Program-made: the position numbers and the translations under genes | The notes under the pieces: generated by a model | The model's input: the letters and a program-made list of their open reading frames with translations, nothing else | Database searches by the model: none | Told to the model about the DNA's origin: nothing | Source: Silene latifolia | Lineage: Eukaryota; Streptophyta; Magnoliopsida; Caryophyllales; Caryophyllaceae | Assembly: GCF_048544455.1 (NCBI RefSeq) | Contig: NC_133531.1 | Coordinates: 66,130,099-66,194,098 of the forward strand | DNA: 64,000 bases | Reading direction: 5' to 3' | In this document: positions 31,777 through 44,300 of the stretch, piece by piece | Position numbering within the stretch: the stretch's first letter is position 1 | Layout: each line of letters starts with the position of its first letter

Positions 31777-32258
31777 TTAAACCAAGATTTAATAGGTTCT
31801 TTCCCATCCCTCCTCCTTTGATTTTTGTAAGTTCTCATACCAAAGGGGGACATAGCCTTTGAGTTTCAAGATTGCAACTTTAAAAGCTTTGTCATCCGAA
31901 TAATCTTTAAACTCAAAGACTCTTTCTATGGTCCTCAACCAATCTTACAAATTCTCGGGGTTTAAGATACCATAAACATCAGGAATTTCTATCTTTAAAT
32001 CCTTGTTGTCCTCTCCTTGAAATGCCTCGGCCATGGAATCCTCCGAATCTGAAAATAGCTCTTCATCAAGGACACCTTGACCACTTCCTCTACCCATGAG
32101 GCCACGACCTCTTTTTCTCTGCCACGAGATGGTATCCCATCTATTGTTGGTGTTGGAATGTTAGCCATTATAGTGTTGAAAGAATCTAGCAACAAGTCAC
32201 ATTTTTCAGAAAGTTGAGTGACTTGATTCTCAATTCCGGCAAGCCTTTCTTCACTCAT
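31777..32258 (-). pseudogene. C1 gag, N-terminal part
   Basis: ATG at 32,258 on minus opens MSEERLAGIENQVTQLSEKC and runs about 85 codons, with a likely coiled coil and ...GREKEVV. Decayed sequence between 31,777 and 31,995 still resembles gag (short blocks) but is out of frame. Confidence 0.75.
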
Positions 32259-32352
32259 GGTTATTTTTTGTGTTTTTGTTGTGGTTAGGATATAATGAAC
32301 TCACAATAAAGGCTTTTCCAAGAATAACACAAGATAGAACTCGTGTTAAACC

Positions 32353-32370
32353 TGGCTCTTGGTACCAATT
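32353..32370 (-). other. C1 primer-binding site, tRNA-Met type
   Basis: The minus strand reads TTGGTACCAAGAGCCAGG just inside the LTR end TTCA. It is a Met-type site with one or two differences from the usual TGGTATCAGAGCC. Confidence 0.78.
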
Positions 32371-33015
32371 TGAAGTAAAACGTGAAAAGACTCGATTTTT
32401 GAATGAATTTAGTCACGAAATAGTTTGCTAGAGTGTTCGAAAATGAGTGAATTGGATATGACTTAAACCAAGCACAAAGCCAAGGTTTAAGACTAAGAGC
32501 TAATTCAAGCACCTAGCAATGAATTCACTCAACTCCAAGCACTTAGAAAACTAAGGTTTTCACACTTGTGTTTTCACACTTGTGTTTTTGGCTCAAAATA
32601 ATATGATTTTCTCATAAGGTTTGCTTGGTTTATATAGTGCCAAGCAATACAATCTCAACCATTAAAATTACATCTAAGGGCCACAAAAGTGGCTGCAAAA
32701 AGAAGCCAAAAGCAACGGCCTAAAGGCCTTACAATTCTGAAATTAAAACAAAATAATAAAGTAAGCTAATAGTCCAACCCTCCTTGTTTGCTAGCTCTTG
32801 TTTATTTATTCAACATGTGGACATTCTTGGCTGCCAAAGGGGACCGTATGGAAGGGGAATAATACCCAAATGACAAGAAAAAGTGTCCATAGAGCTTGCT
32901 TGATTAAAAGGAGAAAGGTTGAAAGCGACATTGTCCTTGCTCTTAAAACCGTGCCCATGTGATAGCTTGGAAGTCTCCTTAGGCTATTTTCTGAATTAAT
33001 CATTTTTAGGACACA
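32371..33015 (-). repeat. C1 5' LTR
   Basis: About 645 bp, TGTGTCCTAA...TACTTCA on minus. A TATA box (CACTATATAAACC on minus, about 32,630) is well placed. Inner end fixed by the priming site; outer end inferred from TG and the change of sequence. Confidence 0.75.
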
Positions 33016-34628
33016 AACTCCTAGACAAAGTTATCCTAAACTCTCCGAAGTTAGCATATGGACCGTTGGTGGCATGACTTAGGTCGTGGTTGTGGCCTTG
33101 AACCTCAAATTAGACGAGGGTCCAAAACCGGGTGAGCTCATTAGTGTTGCTTGTGATTTTTGCTTCACTTATTTAGGTGGATCCGGATTCAGTGGGAGAT
33201 TTCACTATGTTGGAAGAGGTGGCCGCAACATCAGTGACAATTTGACCGTACAATGCTTCAATTGTCGCGGGATGGGCCACAAGAGATTTCAGTGTAGGAG
33301 TACTGGAGGAGGAGGCTTCCAGCGATCATATCAAGGGAACTAATCGCACAATCCGAGTCAGAGCATGGCGAGTAACATGCCAGCTGGGTCATGGAATAGT
33401 CATGGTGGGAAAGGCAATAACAACAATAACGGCTTTAATCGCAACAATGGTGGATCTTATCAGCGCCCGGACAACAATGCAAACCAGAATTCGGCGGCCA
33501 AGCCTACTACATCAACAAGTACGATACAAGGAGGAGGTCCAAAGAATAGTGGTAAACTGTTTATGATTGGTAAACAGGCGGTAGAGGATGATGCGTAAGT
33601 CGTCACTGGTACTTTTCTTGTTAACCATAAACCAACTTTTGTTTTGTTTGATTCGGGGGCTACCCATTCGTTTGTATCTAGAAACTATGATTTAAAAGTG
33701 GGTTTGGGGGAATTTGAGTTGGTAAAAGAGAACGTGTTTATACCATCAGGGGAGTTGTTAGATAAGGGATACATTAGACCTAGTTTATCGCCTTGGGGAG
33801 CACCAATTCTGTTTGTGAAGAAGAAGGATGACAGTTTGAGGTTGTTCATCGACTACAGAGACTTGAACCACGTCACGGTGAATAACATGTATCCTTTGCC
33901 GTAGATTGATGATATTTTTGTCCAGTTGAGTGAAGCTGGGGTATTTTCGAAGATTGATCTTAGGTCGGGGTACCATCAGTTGAGGATTCGGGATGATGAT
34001 ATCTCTAAGACAGCTTTCCGATCGAGGTATGGTCACTATGAGTATGTGGTGATGTCATTTAGGTTGACCAATGCACCAGCAGTATTCATGGATCTGATGA
34101 ATCGGGTTTTTAGTCCATTCTTGGACCGATTTGTGGTGGTGTTTATCGACGATATCTTAGTCCATTCTTGGAGCATTGTGGTTGGTATTGCAAACTTTAC
34201 TTGATAACCAATTATATGCTAAGTTGCCCAAGTGTGAGTTTTGGTTGGAGAAGGTGGCCTTTCTGGGCCATGTGATTTGAAAGGATGGTGTAGCTGTGGA
34301 TCCTAGTAAGATCGCGACGATGTCAAACTGGGAAGTACCAAGGAATGTTGCCAAAATTCACAGTTTCTTGGGTTTGGCAAGATATTACAGGAGGTTCGTG
34401 AAAGATTTTTCCAAGATTGCTAGGCCGATGACAACTTTGATGAGGAAAGAGAATATATTTCGCTGGGATGAGAGTTGTGATACGACGTTCTAAACCTTAA
34501 AGAAACGTTTGACTACAACTCATGTCTTAGCTTTTTTAGAGGGGAGTGAGAACTTCGAGGTGTATACCGATGCTTTGAAGAATGGGTTGAGATGAGTCTT
34601 GATGCAGAATGGGAAAGTCATTGCCTAT
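33016..34628 (+). pseudogene. T1: chromovirus fragment (gag to RNase H), deleted
   Basis: Plus-strand Tekay/Del-like pol remnant. Knuckle CFNCRGMGHKRFQC lies near 33,255-33,295, a Gly/Asn-rich tail follows, and the protease motif [17 protein letters not shown] is near 33,644. RT starts abruptly: [20 protein letters not shown] (33,755), [51 protein letters not shown] (catalytic box, about 34,140), [35 protein letters not shown] (34,350) and the start of RNase H. The segment that normally separates protease from RT (a few hundred residues) is missing, so the two are fused. Stops and frameshifts occur at 33,904, 34,204, 34,278 and 34,491. It is cut at 34,628 by A3. The stretch 33,016-33,085 is not assigned. 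Confidence 0.87.
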
Positions 34629-36147
34629 TGATGTGTTCAGTTTATATATACTTTTACCCCTCATTTTAGCTCGGTTTTGATTGAATATCATACTTTAATT
34701 AGTATATTTGTGAGCTAATCTTGTGTTCTAGGTGTATTGCTTGTATTTGTTACATTTTGCAGGAATCTAAGCATTTAGAGACTTTTTCCTATCACATTAG
34801 CAAGCACCAAGCTCACTAAGCTAAGTGGAAGTAAGATGGACCAAGCATGACCATGGAAGATGTGTTTCCAAGCCCAAGGAAGAAAGTATGGAGCAATGGA
34901 TTGATAAATGCAATTGATCATACAAAGACCCCAATGAGAAGTCCAAATTCATGTGGAAAAGATAAAGCTTAGGGTACCCTTTGGAAGCTTTTAAGTTAAT
35001 ATATTAAGCATTTGCCCGGTTGCATTAAGGGACATTTATCGCAAACATTGGATTCCCTCGCCATTTATTCAAGAAGTTAAGGAAAATGCCCGGAATGCTA
35101 CGCCCCCGATCGGGGCTAGCAACCCCGATCGGGGTTGACCCCCTGTTGCAATTTTACGTTATGCCCCTATTTTCTTATAAATAGGGGCCTTAATCCGTCA
35201 TTAGGGATATCTTTTCCTTGCGTCTTTCATACACTATATTAGCCTTAAGCAAAATTCTCTCAATAGTTTTCATCTTTAGTTTTAATATTGTTAAGCATTT
35301 GATTGTTAAACATTTGGTTATTTATTTAACCATTTGGTAGTTCTACTTTGTTCTTCTTTGCAATTCAAGTTCTAATTCCTTATTTCGGTAATTCGTATTC
35401 TTGTTTACTTAGTTTACATTTCTATTTACGTTTTCATAATTTCATCGATAGTACTTTTATTATACCAAAGAGTTTAATCTTATATTTTATGTTCCATCAT
35501 TTAGTTTATATCATGTTTAGCATTTCATTCAACATAGTTTATAGTTTACAAATTAATATGAGTAGCTAAATTCCCTTAGACTAGGGGCTAGGGAAGTCAT
35601 GCAAAATCAAATATGTAAAATGATAAATTAGGTTGATATAATATTGTCTAATTATTTCTATCACATGTTTGCACCTCAACGTTTAATCTTTGGTTATTTG
35701 CCGTAATCGTAGATTAAGTTTGTTAATTCATTCTATAAGTCGTGAGGCACGGAATCGGATTAGACTAAGCATGTGTAGTAGGACGACCTAGTCATAAACG
35801 AGAGTTTCTCTAGGACCCGGTCTATGGTTGACACTAATATCGTAAGGTGTGTGTCTCTAAGCCTAAACAATTGACAATGTTGTTATTACCGAGTTTAACA
35901 TGAACATATATTTACCTTTGCATGTGTGACCCAACTCCCCTAGACTCCCTTTATGAAATAGTTTACATCTTTATAATTATTAATCATCAAACCAACTAAC
36001 AAATCAAACCAAACGTAATCGACCTTGATAAGAATCTTTCCATAGCATTTCATAAACGCAATTCCCGCTCCTTGTGTTCGACTCCTATTACTACATTAAT
36101 TTTTGTCTATGGTATTTATCTTTGCATAGGTATACGATAGCCTATCA
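34629..36147 (+). repeat. A3 5' LTR
   Basis: About 1,519 bp, TGATGTGTTC...AGCCTATCA. TATA box TATAAATA at 35,176-35,183. Two palindromes sit 42-72 bp upstream of it. The only copy in the window, so divergence cannot be judged. Confidence 0.88.
35104..35134. promoter_or_regulatory. CCCCGATCGGGG palindrome pair in A3 U3
   Basis: Two perfect 12-bp palindromes (35,104-35,115; 35,123-35,134), 19 bp apart start to start, ending 42 bp before the TATA box. Same CGATCG core as the A1 and A2 arrays but with C/G flanks. Confidence 0.75.
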
Positions 36148-36152
36148 AATTT

Positions 36153-36170
36153 TGGCGCCGTTGCCGTGGA
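36153..36170 (+). other. A3 primer-binding site, tRNA-Asp type
   Basis: TGGCGCCGTTGCCGTGGA a few bases after the LTR end TATCA; one base differs from the A2 site (GGGG to GTGG). Confidence 0.9.
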
Positions 36171-36281
36171 GCACGGTTTTATTGCGTTTTGATTTGTCGA
36201 TTTTTATCTTGTTTTCTTTTGTCTTAAGGAACACTTGTTCCTTGAGACCGTTAGTTATCATTTTCTAGAAATTGTTGTCTT

Positions 36282-38022
36282 ATGCCCAGGTCTTCTCGTA
36301 GTGGAGATTTGCTTTCACCGGATTCCGAACCCGAGAAAACCTTTAGAAGAAGACGACATTTTTGGAAAGAAGTGAAAGAAGCCGATTCTCCCGTGTAAGT
36401 TGAAAGTGCTAGAAAGTCTTACCTAGACGATCTAAAAGCTCTTGAAGAAGAGGAGGTTTCAGGTTCATCATCTCTACCACCACCATCTTCAACTAAAAAG
36501 ATGGTGAAACTTTCCTATCACTCAAAGCCCACCGCGGCCATGCTTACGGCCGGTATCACAACTACTCAAATTACCGCGCCGGAATTCAAGATCAAGCCGG
36601 CTTTCATTAGCCTTGTGGAGAGGAAGCAATTTGGGGAAAGTCCTTTGGAGGATCCCAATTTGCATGTGTAAAATTTTAGCGATTATTGCTCCATGATCCG
36701 ACAAACGGGCGTCACTCAAGCCCAAATAAGGGAAATACTTTTCCCTTTCTCTTTGAAGGACAAGGCCAAGCTTTGGATCAATAGCGTTGACCGCACCGCT
36801 TTGGGAATCACAAATTGGGAGACATTGGCTCTTGCGTTCTATCAAAAGTTTTTTCCACCGGAGAAAACTCAAACTTTGAGGAGCCAAATCACCGGATTAC
36901 GTCACTAGCTTTTGAGAGCTTATATGAGGCTTGGGAGAGGTACAAATATTTTCGAAGACAATGCCCACATCATGGGTGGGACGATTGGTTTCTAGCTATG
37001 ACATTCTACAATGGATGTTGTGCCGAGTCCCGAAAGATTCTTGATTCCGCCAACAATGGGCGGTTTGATCAAAATGACACCGATATTGCTCATGCCACGA
37101 TTGAATCTATGGTGATCCATGACGCACAATATATCAATTCCCGAAGTGTGCCACTCAAAGGTAGAGAAGAATCCTCCGATAATCCCGTCTTGTTAGCTCA
37201 AATTGCCTTACTCCAACAACAATTGGCGGAACGAGATGCTAGGGATTATCTTCAACAACTCAACGCCGTGTCTTCTACGAGTCAAATCATTGTTTGCGAC
37301 GGTAGCAGAGGTGCGGGTCATTACACCGCTCCTTGCCAAGCTACTATTGAGGAGGTAAATGCTTTTCAAGCTTTTAGACAAAGTTCATATCCACTAGGTA
37401 CATTTTCCAATACTTTTAACCCGAATTCAAAATTCCACCCGAATATGTCTTATAGAAGCAATAATGTGCTTAATCCTCAACCTCAACCTCCACCATAATA
37501 AAATGCATATGTCCCTCAACAACAAAAGTATAATCCCCCACCGGGTTATCAAAACCAACAAAGGCCACCTCAACAAAACTACCAACAAAATCAAGGGCCA
37601 CCTCCTCAAAATGGCCAACAAAACAACCAAGGAGGAGGTAAACTTGAGGGCTTGATAGTACAAATGCAAAGGGAATTGTTGGCTCAAATCCAAAAGAATG
37701 AGCAAGCTCACAATGCCGCATTCAAGATGTTGCAGCAACAAATGGCTCAACTAGCCTCATCTAGCTCTTCAAGGAAAACGGGTCAATTACCACCCAAGGT
37801 AAGAAACCCCATGCTACCCTTAATGCTATCTCATTAAGAAGTGTTATGAAATATGATGGACCACCCATGCCCAAGGAAGATGAGGAGGTACTTGTTGAGT
37901 TGGAGATTTCTCCTAATGGTAAGGAAAGTGAAGATATTCCAAAGAAGGTGGATGATCCACTTGTGGTTGATGAAGTCAAGGATGTGGAGGATGCTCCTCC
38001 AAATAAGGATGTTTAAACCAAG
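36282..38022 (+). pseudogene. A3 gag, many stops
   Basis: The ATG at 36,282 opens MPRSSRSGDLLSPDSEPEKT and meets a stop near 36,393. Conserved gag blocks then follow in shifting frames: SLVERKQFGESPLEDPN (36,610), REILFPFSLKDKAKLWINSV (36,730), FYQKFFPPEKTQTLRSQITG (36,840), FYNGCCAESRKILDSANNGR (37,005) and FDQNDTDIAHATIESMV. The knuckle region reads CDGSRGAGHYTAPC (about 37,295), with the second Cys lost, then a Gln/Asn/Pro-rich stretch (37,480-37,650) and QQQMAQLASSSSSRKTGQLP (37,735). The A2 gag has the same order with an intact knuckle. Confidence 0.88.
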
Positions 38023-38760
38023 GTGCCGGAAAAATTCAAAGTGTCATTCCCTCATAGATTGGCAAAGCATCAAAAGAATTCTCAATTCGGTAAGTTCATG
38101 GAAGTTGTGAAGAATCTCCAGGTAACCGTTCCTTTTACCGAATTAATCACTCAAATTCCGTCTTATACTAAGTTCATGAAAGACATTTTAACTAAGAACA
38201 AGACTTTTGACGAAGTTGAAACAATAGCCCTCACCGCCAAGGTGAGTGCTCTTTTGCAAAACAAGTCCCCTCCTAAGTTAAAAGATCCCGATAGCTTTTC
38301 TATTCCATGCACAATTGGCACCTATCAAATTGATAAAGCTTTATGTGATTTAGGTGCTAGTGTGAGTGTAATACCTTACTCTATTTGTGCTAAGCTTAAT
38401 ATGGGAGTCCTAAAATGTACTAGTGTTACATTGCAATTGGCGGATCGTTCTATAAAATGCCCTTTGGGAGTTTTGGAGGATGTTCCCGTGTAGGTTGGTA
38501 AGTTTTTCATTTCGGTTGATTTTATTGTTCTTGACATGGCCAAAGATGCCCAAATCCCAATCATTTTAGGAAGACCCTTTTTGCATACCGCGGGTGCGGT
38601 AATTGATGTCAAGAATGGTACAATCACATTAGAAGTGGGTGACGATAAGGTCACATATAATTTGAATAGTGCCATGAATAGTCCTATTATAGAAGAGTCT
38701 TTCTATTCTATTGACATTTTGGATGTTGTTGACATTGTCATAGAAGACTATATACCTTGA
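38023..38760 (+). pseudogene. A3 retropepsin-like protease
   Basis: The protease frame starts in the gag-protease linker (EVVKNLQVTVPFTELITQIP) and holds the active-site block LCDLGASVSVIPYSICAKL (about 38,343) and the second conserved block IPIILGRPFLHTAGAVIDV (about 38,557). A single in-frame TAG at about 38,491 (after GVLEDVPV) divides it; the sequence continues without shift to 38,760. Matures the polyprotein in related elements. A2 protease is the intact counterpart. Confidence 0.88.
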
Positions 38761-39563
38761 TCTTTGTCTAAAGATCTCTTGGAGGCACTATTGCTATTAG
38801 AATCATTTGCAGGTGATGATGAGATTGGAAATGAGGAGATAGATGTTTTGGAGCATGAATTGGATGGAGAAGAGCTATCATTGGAGGAAAGCTCACACTT
38901 TATAGGTTTGGTTGCTACACCTCAAGACCTTGAGGTACAAAACCCCAAACTTAAGCCCCTCTCCTCCAATTTGAGGTATGCTTTTCTTGATGATGAGGAG
39001 ATGTGTCCGGTAATTGTTAGTGCTAAATTGAATGAGAGTCAATTGTCTAAATTACTTCATGTCTTAAGGTCTCACAAGAAAGCCATTGGATACAAACTTG
39101 ATGATTTAAAGGGCATAAGCCCCGAATTTTGCATGCATAGAATCAATCTTGAGGAAGATCATAGACCATGTGTCCAAGGTTAAAGATGACTAAATCCTAA
39201 CATGCAAGAAGTGGTCAAAAAGGAAGTGCTTAAATTGTTGGAAGGGGGAATTATTTATGTAATTTCCGATTCTAAATGGGTGAGTCCGGTCCAAGTAGTT
39301 CCTAAGAAAGAAGGAACCACCGTAGTAAAAAATGATAAAAATGAACTAATTCCAACTAGAATTGTGACGGGTTGGAGAATAAGGAGGCTAAATTTAGCCA
39401 CCAAGAAAGACCACTACCCATTGCCTTTTATTGATCAAATGTTGGAACGGTTGGCATATCATAAGAATTTTTGCTATCTAGATGGTTATTCCGGGTTCTT
39501 TCAAATACCTATTCACCCGGATGACCAAGAGAAGACCACATTTATATGTCCCTATGGTACCTT
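38761..39563 (+). pseudogene. A3 pre-RT region and RT, 5' part
   Basis: The acidic linker (LLLLESFAGDDEIGNEEIDV) leads to CPVIVSAKLNESQLSKLL and KKAIGYKLDDLKGIS, then a stop near 39,183. RT blocks from 39,202: KWVSPVQVVPKKEGTTVV, GWRIRRLNLATKKDHYPLPF, FIDQMLERLAYHKNFCYLDG, FFQIPIHPDDQEKTTF. Relative to A1, four residues are missing before RRLN (CIDY absent). Copia-2 cuts the frame at the CPYGTF motif. The target duplication ACCTT is 39,559-39,563. Confidence 0.9.
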
Positions 39564-40847
39564 TGAAGGAAAAGTAGATCTTTATATACATACTAACATA
39601 CTCTTATATGTCAAAATTAATTTGTCATAAAATTAAATGTGGATTTTATGCATGCAAACAATATAATAAAAGAGAAGAAATCATATCCTTACATTGAAAT
39701 TTCGGTTCAAATGGGCACAAAAGAAATCTCCTTTTCTTTTGTTCTTGAGCTTTCCAAATGGAAGAACAAGGATTCAAGTGTAGAATCCCTCCCAAAAGCA
39801 TATACCCAAGAAATACATCTTAATAAACCAATACTATTTAGATCTAGTAATAATAATGGTTTTACAATAAAATTGATACAATATAAATTGTATTTTCACT
39901 CTTGAAATTTCGGTCAAGAGGTGATGTTTTTGTGAGATTTTATTTCTCTAGAATTATCATAAATTGTAGAGAGTTTTTGGAGGATTTTCTTACACTAGAA
40001 AAAGATGGGAAGAATAAATAAATGATGTTAAAGAGAAGAGCTCTCCTCTCTTTCTTGTGGGAGGCCGAAAAAGAGAGCATTGGGTAGTATGCCCAATGCC
40101 TTTTGTTTTTGCTCTTCTCAAAAGCTTAGGCTTGCAAGGCTAGTACTTTGATATCATGATTGTGTTTTCCACTCAAGATAAAAACACAATACATATCTTA
40201 CACTACCTCCTCATTTTCGGTTTTTAAGCATAAAATGGAGAATCCATTTTATTTTGTAATTTGTCAAATTTGTCACATGTAACATGTTACATGACATGTC
40301 ACAATGTAATGTATTTTTAACATATTAAAAATCAACATACTCATAAAATATGTCATTTACAAAATCGACTAGTAATTCGTAATTATTTGTACCAAAAATG
40401 TTTCCAAATTATAAACTACAACATTCTGTATTTATAATAATTTATTCATTCCGTTTCAATTGTTTCTTTAAACAATAATTTCATCTAAGTAATAAAATAA
40501 TTCGATTACTTAGACCGTGTCTCATTTAATCATATTTACAATAAGATACGTAAATTATACTCACAAAATCATCCGTCAATTTTAAGCAATTTAATTAACT
40601 CGTATCGGTATACGATTAATTAAATAATCAATTAAGAGTATTTCCCTATAGGTATGACCTAAGGGGATCAACTGATCACCACCGTCGCACGACAGTAATG
40701 TCAAACTCTAGTCAGCCAATCATTACCGATATGTGTGGACCAGTTGACTTGTAAAATATTACATCCCACATGTATTCTTAAAATGAGATTTAATAATGAT
40801 ATTTAAATCATGTGATCGCACTATTGTTGAGGACACATTTCCCAACA
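39564..40847 (-). repeat. Copia-2 3' LTR (left copy)
   Basis: TGTTGGGAAA...CTTTTCCTTCA on minus. The conserved copia LTR block is at 40,649-40,730. An 88-codon plus-strand frame (39,639-39,905) is antisense to the element and recurs in the other LTR; not a gene. Confidence 0.93.
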
Positions 40848-40867
40848 ATCTCCCACTTGTCCTCGAC
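40848..40867 (-). other. Copia-2 polypurine tract
   Basis: The minus strand reads GACAAGTGGGAGAT directly before the LTR start, as in copia-1 (GACAAGTGGGAGCT). Confidence 0.88.
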
Positions 40868-42410
40868 AAGTGTGCGTCACCAATTCTCTTGTCCTATTAC
40901 TATCTCCCACTCAATGCAAGGTGTCTTTGGGTCGTACTTGCAAGTGATCATATCGAGAGTGGTTTCCTCGATCCGGAGAATAAGCGATTGACCAGATTTA
41001 TCTATCATAGATACATTCCGAGCGTGGCCACGCATTTCCAGTTCATTACTCCTCGAGTGGCCCCGAGATATTGTTATAACCCCGACAAGGGGTGGACAAT
41101 TCCTATCGCACTTATTCCCTTCGACTAGCCACAGCCATCATAACCCAAAATATGCCCATTTGACCCCATTTACGAAGGTCGTAGTAACACAAATCAAAGT
41201 TAATCGAAAACTGTGCCATCTTAGGTGAACAGTCTTTAGTCAAAAGAATCGACTCATTTGAATACTATAGTAGCTGTCGCCACGACCAGGCTATATAAAT
41301 TGCCAGAACTCTATAAGCGGTCATAAGGCCCGACAAAATGTTCCTAACAGTCTGCCTATGTGATCGACTAGTCATCTCACATGACTCTATGGCACTTGAA
41401 CTTGCCATCAATCGCATCACACTCTAGTTACTTTGAGACGTCACCTCATACAAGTAACTATGGGCAAATACAATGTTAATCCGTGTTCACTTTAACGGGG
41501 TTCAATTGTCTCCACAACCCGTTTGGATGTAACAAAGTATAATAAAAGAGTTTTAAAATAAAACTCGAACGACAAATGCGATTATCACACATGAATAGTC
41601 AATGCCTGATTACTATTTCATATTCTATAATCTAATTTGATCTTGTACGTAGTTGTTCATTTCAATTCAATTGAAATGACATGACTCATCATGTTTAGCC
41701 TTTGAGAAGGCTTTGGTTAGTAGGTTTTATCAACTTCTTGTACCTTACTCAACCTTACTACATACTCGTTTTCCTTTGTAATGTATACATTTGCATCACA
41801 AAACTTTCCGAGTACGTGTCGAGATCCAATCAAGACATAGGTCCTCTAGCCTACGAATAGCTCCCCCTTTGTTTTCACAAGTGTGTGGGACTCATCCTCT
41901 TGCACATCTCATGATTGCAAGTGTACTCAATTTCCGTTATAAATATCTCTTATTGTTCTTTATTGTCTAGAACGATTCTAGAAAATCTACTTCTTAATTA
42001 ACATAGCCACAATGGTATCTTAACCATCCTAATGTGTTTTGATTATGGTTTTGTCGGAAACCATGCGCAACCTCAATTGTCAATTGTCACTTGTGTAACA
42101 CCCTTACACAAAATTGCATCATAAACACTTTGCTTTACTTCCTTAATGCTTCTGCAAACACTTAAGGGTAATCTTTATATACTAGGTAAAGATTACTTAA
42201 ATTCGATTTTGAAAACAGTTCATCATACTCAAAGTATATGAAGTGTTATACATCATTACTTATTTAATTGATCCAAATGAAGCAAATGGAATCAATCAAA
42301 TATGTTCAATTTAATTGAACTAGTCATGAATCTTATCAACATAAGACTTCTTCTTGTGACGCGATATCATGTGGATTTATCTTCATAAATCCGGATATTC
42401 AAGATGTATT
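40868..42410 (-). other. Copia-2 3' UTR and distal pol relics
   Basis: Noncoding. On minus, TGCATTGAGTGGGAGATAGT near 40,905 resembles the copia-1 3' UTR (ACATTGAGTGGGAGAA, 15,185). The RNase H region expected here is not recognisable. Confidence 0.55.
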
Positions 42411-42700
42411 ATAATACTCCAAAAGTCTTAAATCATTCTCAATGATCAATATGTCATCCACATATCGAACTAATTAAAACTTCCGTAACTCCCACTAAAA
42501 TCCATGTATAAACACAACTTCTCGACTTATCGAGAAACGTTTTATAACATGATCAAATCATTTATTCCAACTCATTGATGTCCTACTTAAGATTCTCTCT
42601 TAAGTTTCACACAATCTTAGGATTGCAAGAATCTACAAAACTCAAGACATGTATTGAATACATTCCTTCTTTTGAAGAAGCGGGTTTTAGATTCACTTAC
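42411..42700 (-). pseudogene. Copia-2 RT fossil
   Basis: Minus strand near 42,430-42,460 encodes VRYVDDILIIENDL, the copia catalytic box (copia-1: LYVDDILLIGND). Upstream on minus, GAAACTTAAGAGAGAATCTT and GATTTGATCATGTTATAAAA correspond base by base, with small deletions, to the copia-1 segment encoding KLKCSIYGLKQASRSWNHRF and DQVIK (13,335-13,420). Stops and deletions make it untranslatable. Confidence 0.75.
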
Positions 42701-44200
42701 TACGTATTTCATAATAATGAAACACAATCCCTAAGAAAATCCAAATAGACTTAAGCATTTCAACTGGTGCAAAACCCTTTGCAACCAATCAAACCTTGAA
42801 ATTTCTCTTTATTAGTGCAAAAACCCTTTGTCACTAATCAAACCCTTTTGTTTCGGATTTTCATGGCTCTAAGCCTTGTATTGAGTTGTGACTTAAACAT
42901 TCTTATGTAAGTCATATGTTCATTACTTTCTAGAAGCAATCAACTTGAATCAAACAATTTCTTTTGTAAGTTATAAGCTCTTTACTTTCTTCAAAGTAGC
43001 ATGAATTCATCATTTTTAACAAGTGACGAATTTTAACCTCCTAGGTTTTGAAGAAACAACGTCTTACACAAAACGTCTCATGTAGCCAAGAAAGACCAGT
43101 TTCTTGCTACATAACATTCTTTGTGGCTCTTTGAATAATTTCTCCCACTCTGTCTTCTAGAAATAAACTTGAATTTTAGAAAGACAGCTTCATGAGCCGC
43201 AAACCCGTCGTACTCGTGATAATTGAAAGGGAAAAATGAGCATTTGTTTCTTGTGATAACTTACAAGCATGGTACCCTTACCATTTCATATCTCATATGT
43301 TTTGATTTAGTGGAAAAATAATTTAGACAAAAATGATAAAATCCCCAAAAGGATTTAAGTGACTCAAAGTAACTTGATCGAAGTTCAAACCATATTGAAT
43401 AGCGTTTGAATTCTTATCCAATCACACATTATTCCATGATGCGTGCTAAGAGAGATTAACTTGTGATACTATATCACATTTCCTTTGGCTTATATCAAAG
43501 TCTTCACTTTGATAATCCCATCACGACTAAATCGTGATTCCTTGAACTTTTGAACTTCTTCAAAGATTTCTCTATTTACCTTATTAAGTGAACACACTAG
43601 TGTCAACTTAAATCGTTGGTAAAAGAAAATGATCAACCTATTTTGGATCAATGATTTACAACCTCGATCTCCTTTTCAACCAAAAGGCACGAGACATCTT
43701 GCTTTGAATACAAGATACGCATATACCATTAACGATCTAATGGTTTCAAGAGTACTTGATAACTCTTTGCGTTCATCATTCCAAAATTTAAGGTTTAATC
43801 TTGGGTTACCAATTTGAATCTTACATCATCTACATGATATATCATTCTAGTTTGTTTTAGAATATAATCACCTTGATAATGGGCTAGCCATACATCAAAT
43901 CGTGGTGTATAGGGTCACAAAAGTGAAAACTCTTTTTGTATCTTAACAAGTTTATATTCTTATTTAGAGTTTATGCACTTAATAGTCACAATTAAGTACA
44001 ACTTTAAATCCAAAAACTAGATTGAGTACACAATTACTCTATCTCTCGACATTATTGTTGCTAGTCGTCATATTCTAATCATCCTATGTATCAAGTACAA
44101 TGATGAAAACCTCCACTGGTTTCTAATATTGACGAAGTGGTACTAGCAAAATTTATGTTTAATCAAATAAACATTTAAAGAAGAAGGTCCCATTAGATGT
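42701..44200 (-). other. Copia-2 interior, unreadable
   Basis: About 1.5 kb where integrase and protease should lie. AT-rich, riddled with stops on both strands; I cannot identify motifs with confidence. Confidence 0.5.
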
Positions 44201-44300
44201 CCCACAACTAACTTGTTGATTCTTCAATAATTTGGGGTAGTTTCCTTTCTTGTGTCCAACATTTAAGACAATGGAAACTTTATTGGTCGGGATTGATAGG
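44201..44300 (-). pseudogene. Copia-2 gag knuckle fossil
   Basis: The minus strand near 44,225-44,280 encodes VGHKKGNYPK, matching the second half of a copia CCHC knuckle (copia-1 KIGHWRRTCP) with cysteines lost. It lies upstream of the RT fossil on minus, as expected for gag. Confidence 0.55.

Larger units (their letters stand above)
30060..33015 (-). mobile_element. C1: truncated chromovirus (Ty3/gypsy)
   Basis: Minus-strand order: LTR 33,015-32,371, priming site, gag, protease, beginning of RT. It stops in RT at about 30,080. The rest of RT, RNase H, integrase, chromodomain and 3' LTR are missing, so this is a 5' half. A matching target duplication cannot be found; AACTC (33,016-33,020) would be one side. 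Confidence 0.85.

Noticed and set aside
39639..39905. 88-codon frame present twice (also 47,129-47,395) and nearly identical
   Set aside because: Both lie in the copia-2 LTRs, antisense to the element; duplication is explained by the LTR pair, not by coding selection.
40796..41128. 110-codon plus-strand frame at the copia-2 3' end
   Set aside because: Antisense to the element, overlaps LTR and 3' UTR sequence homologous to the copia-1 noncoding region; no motif.
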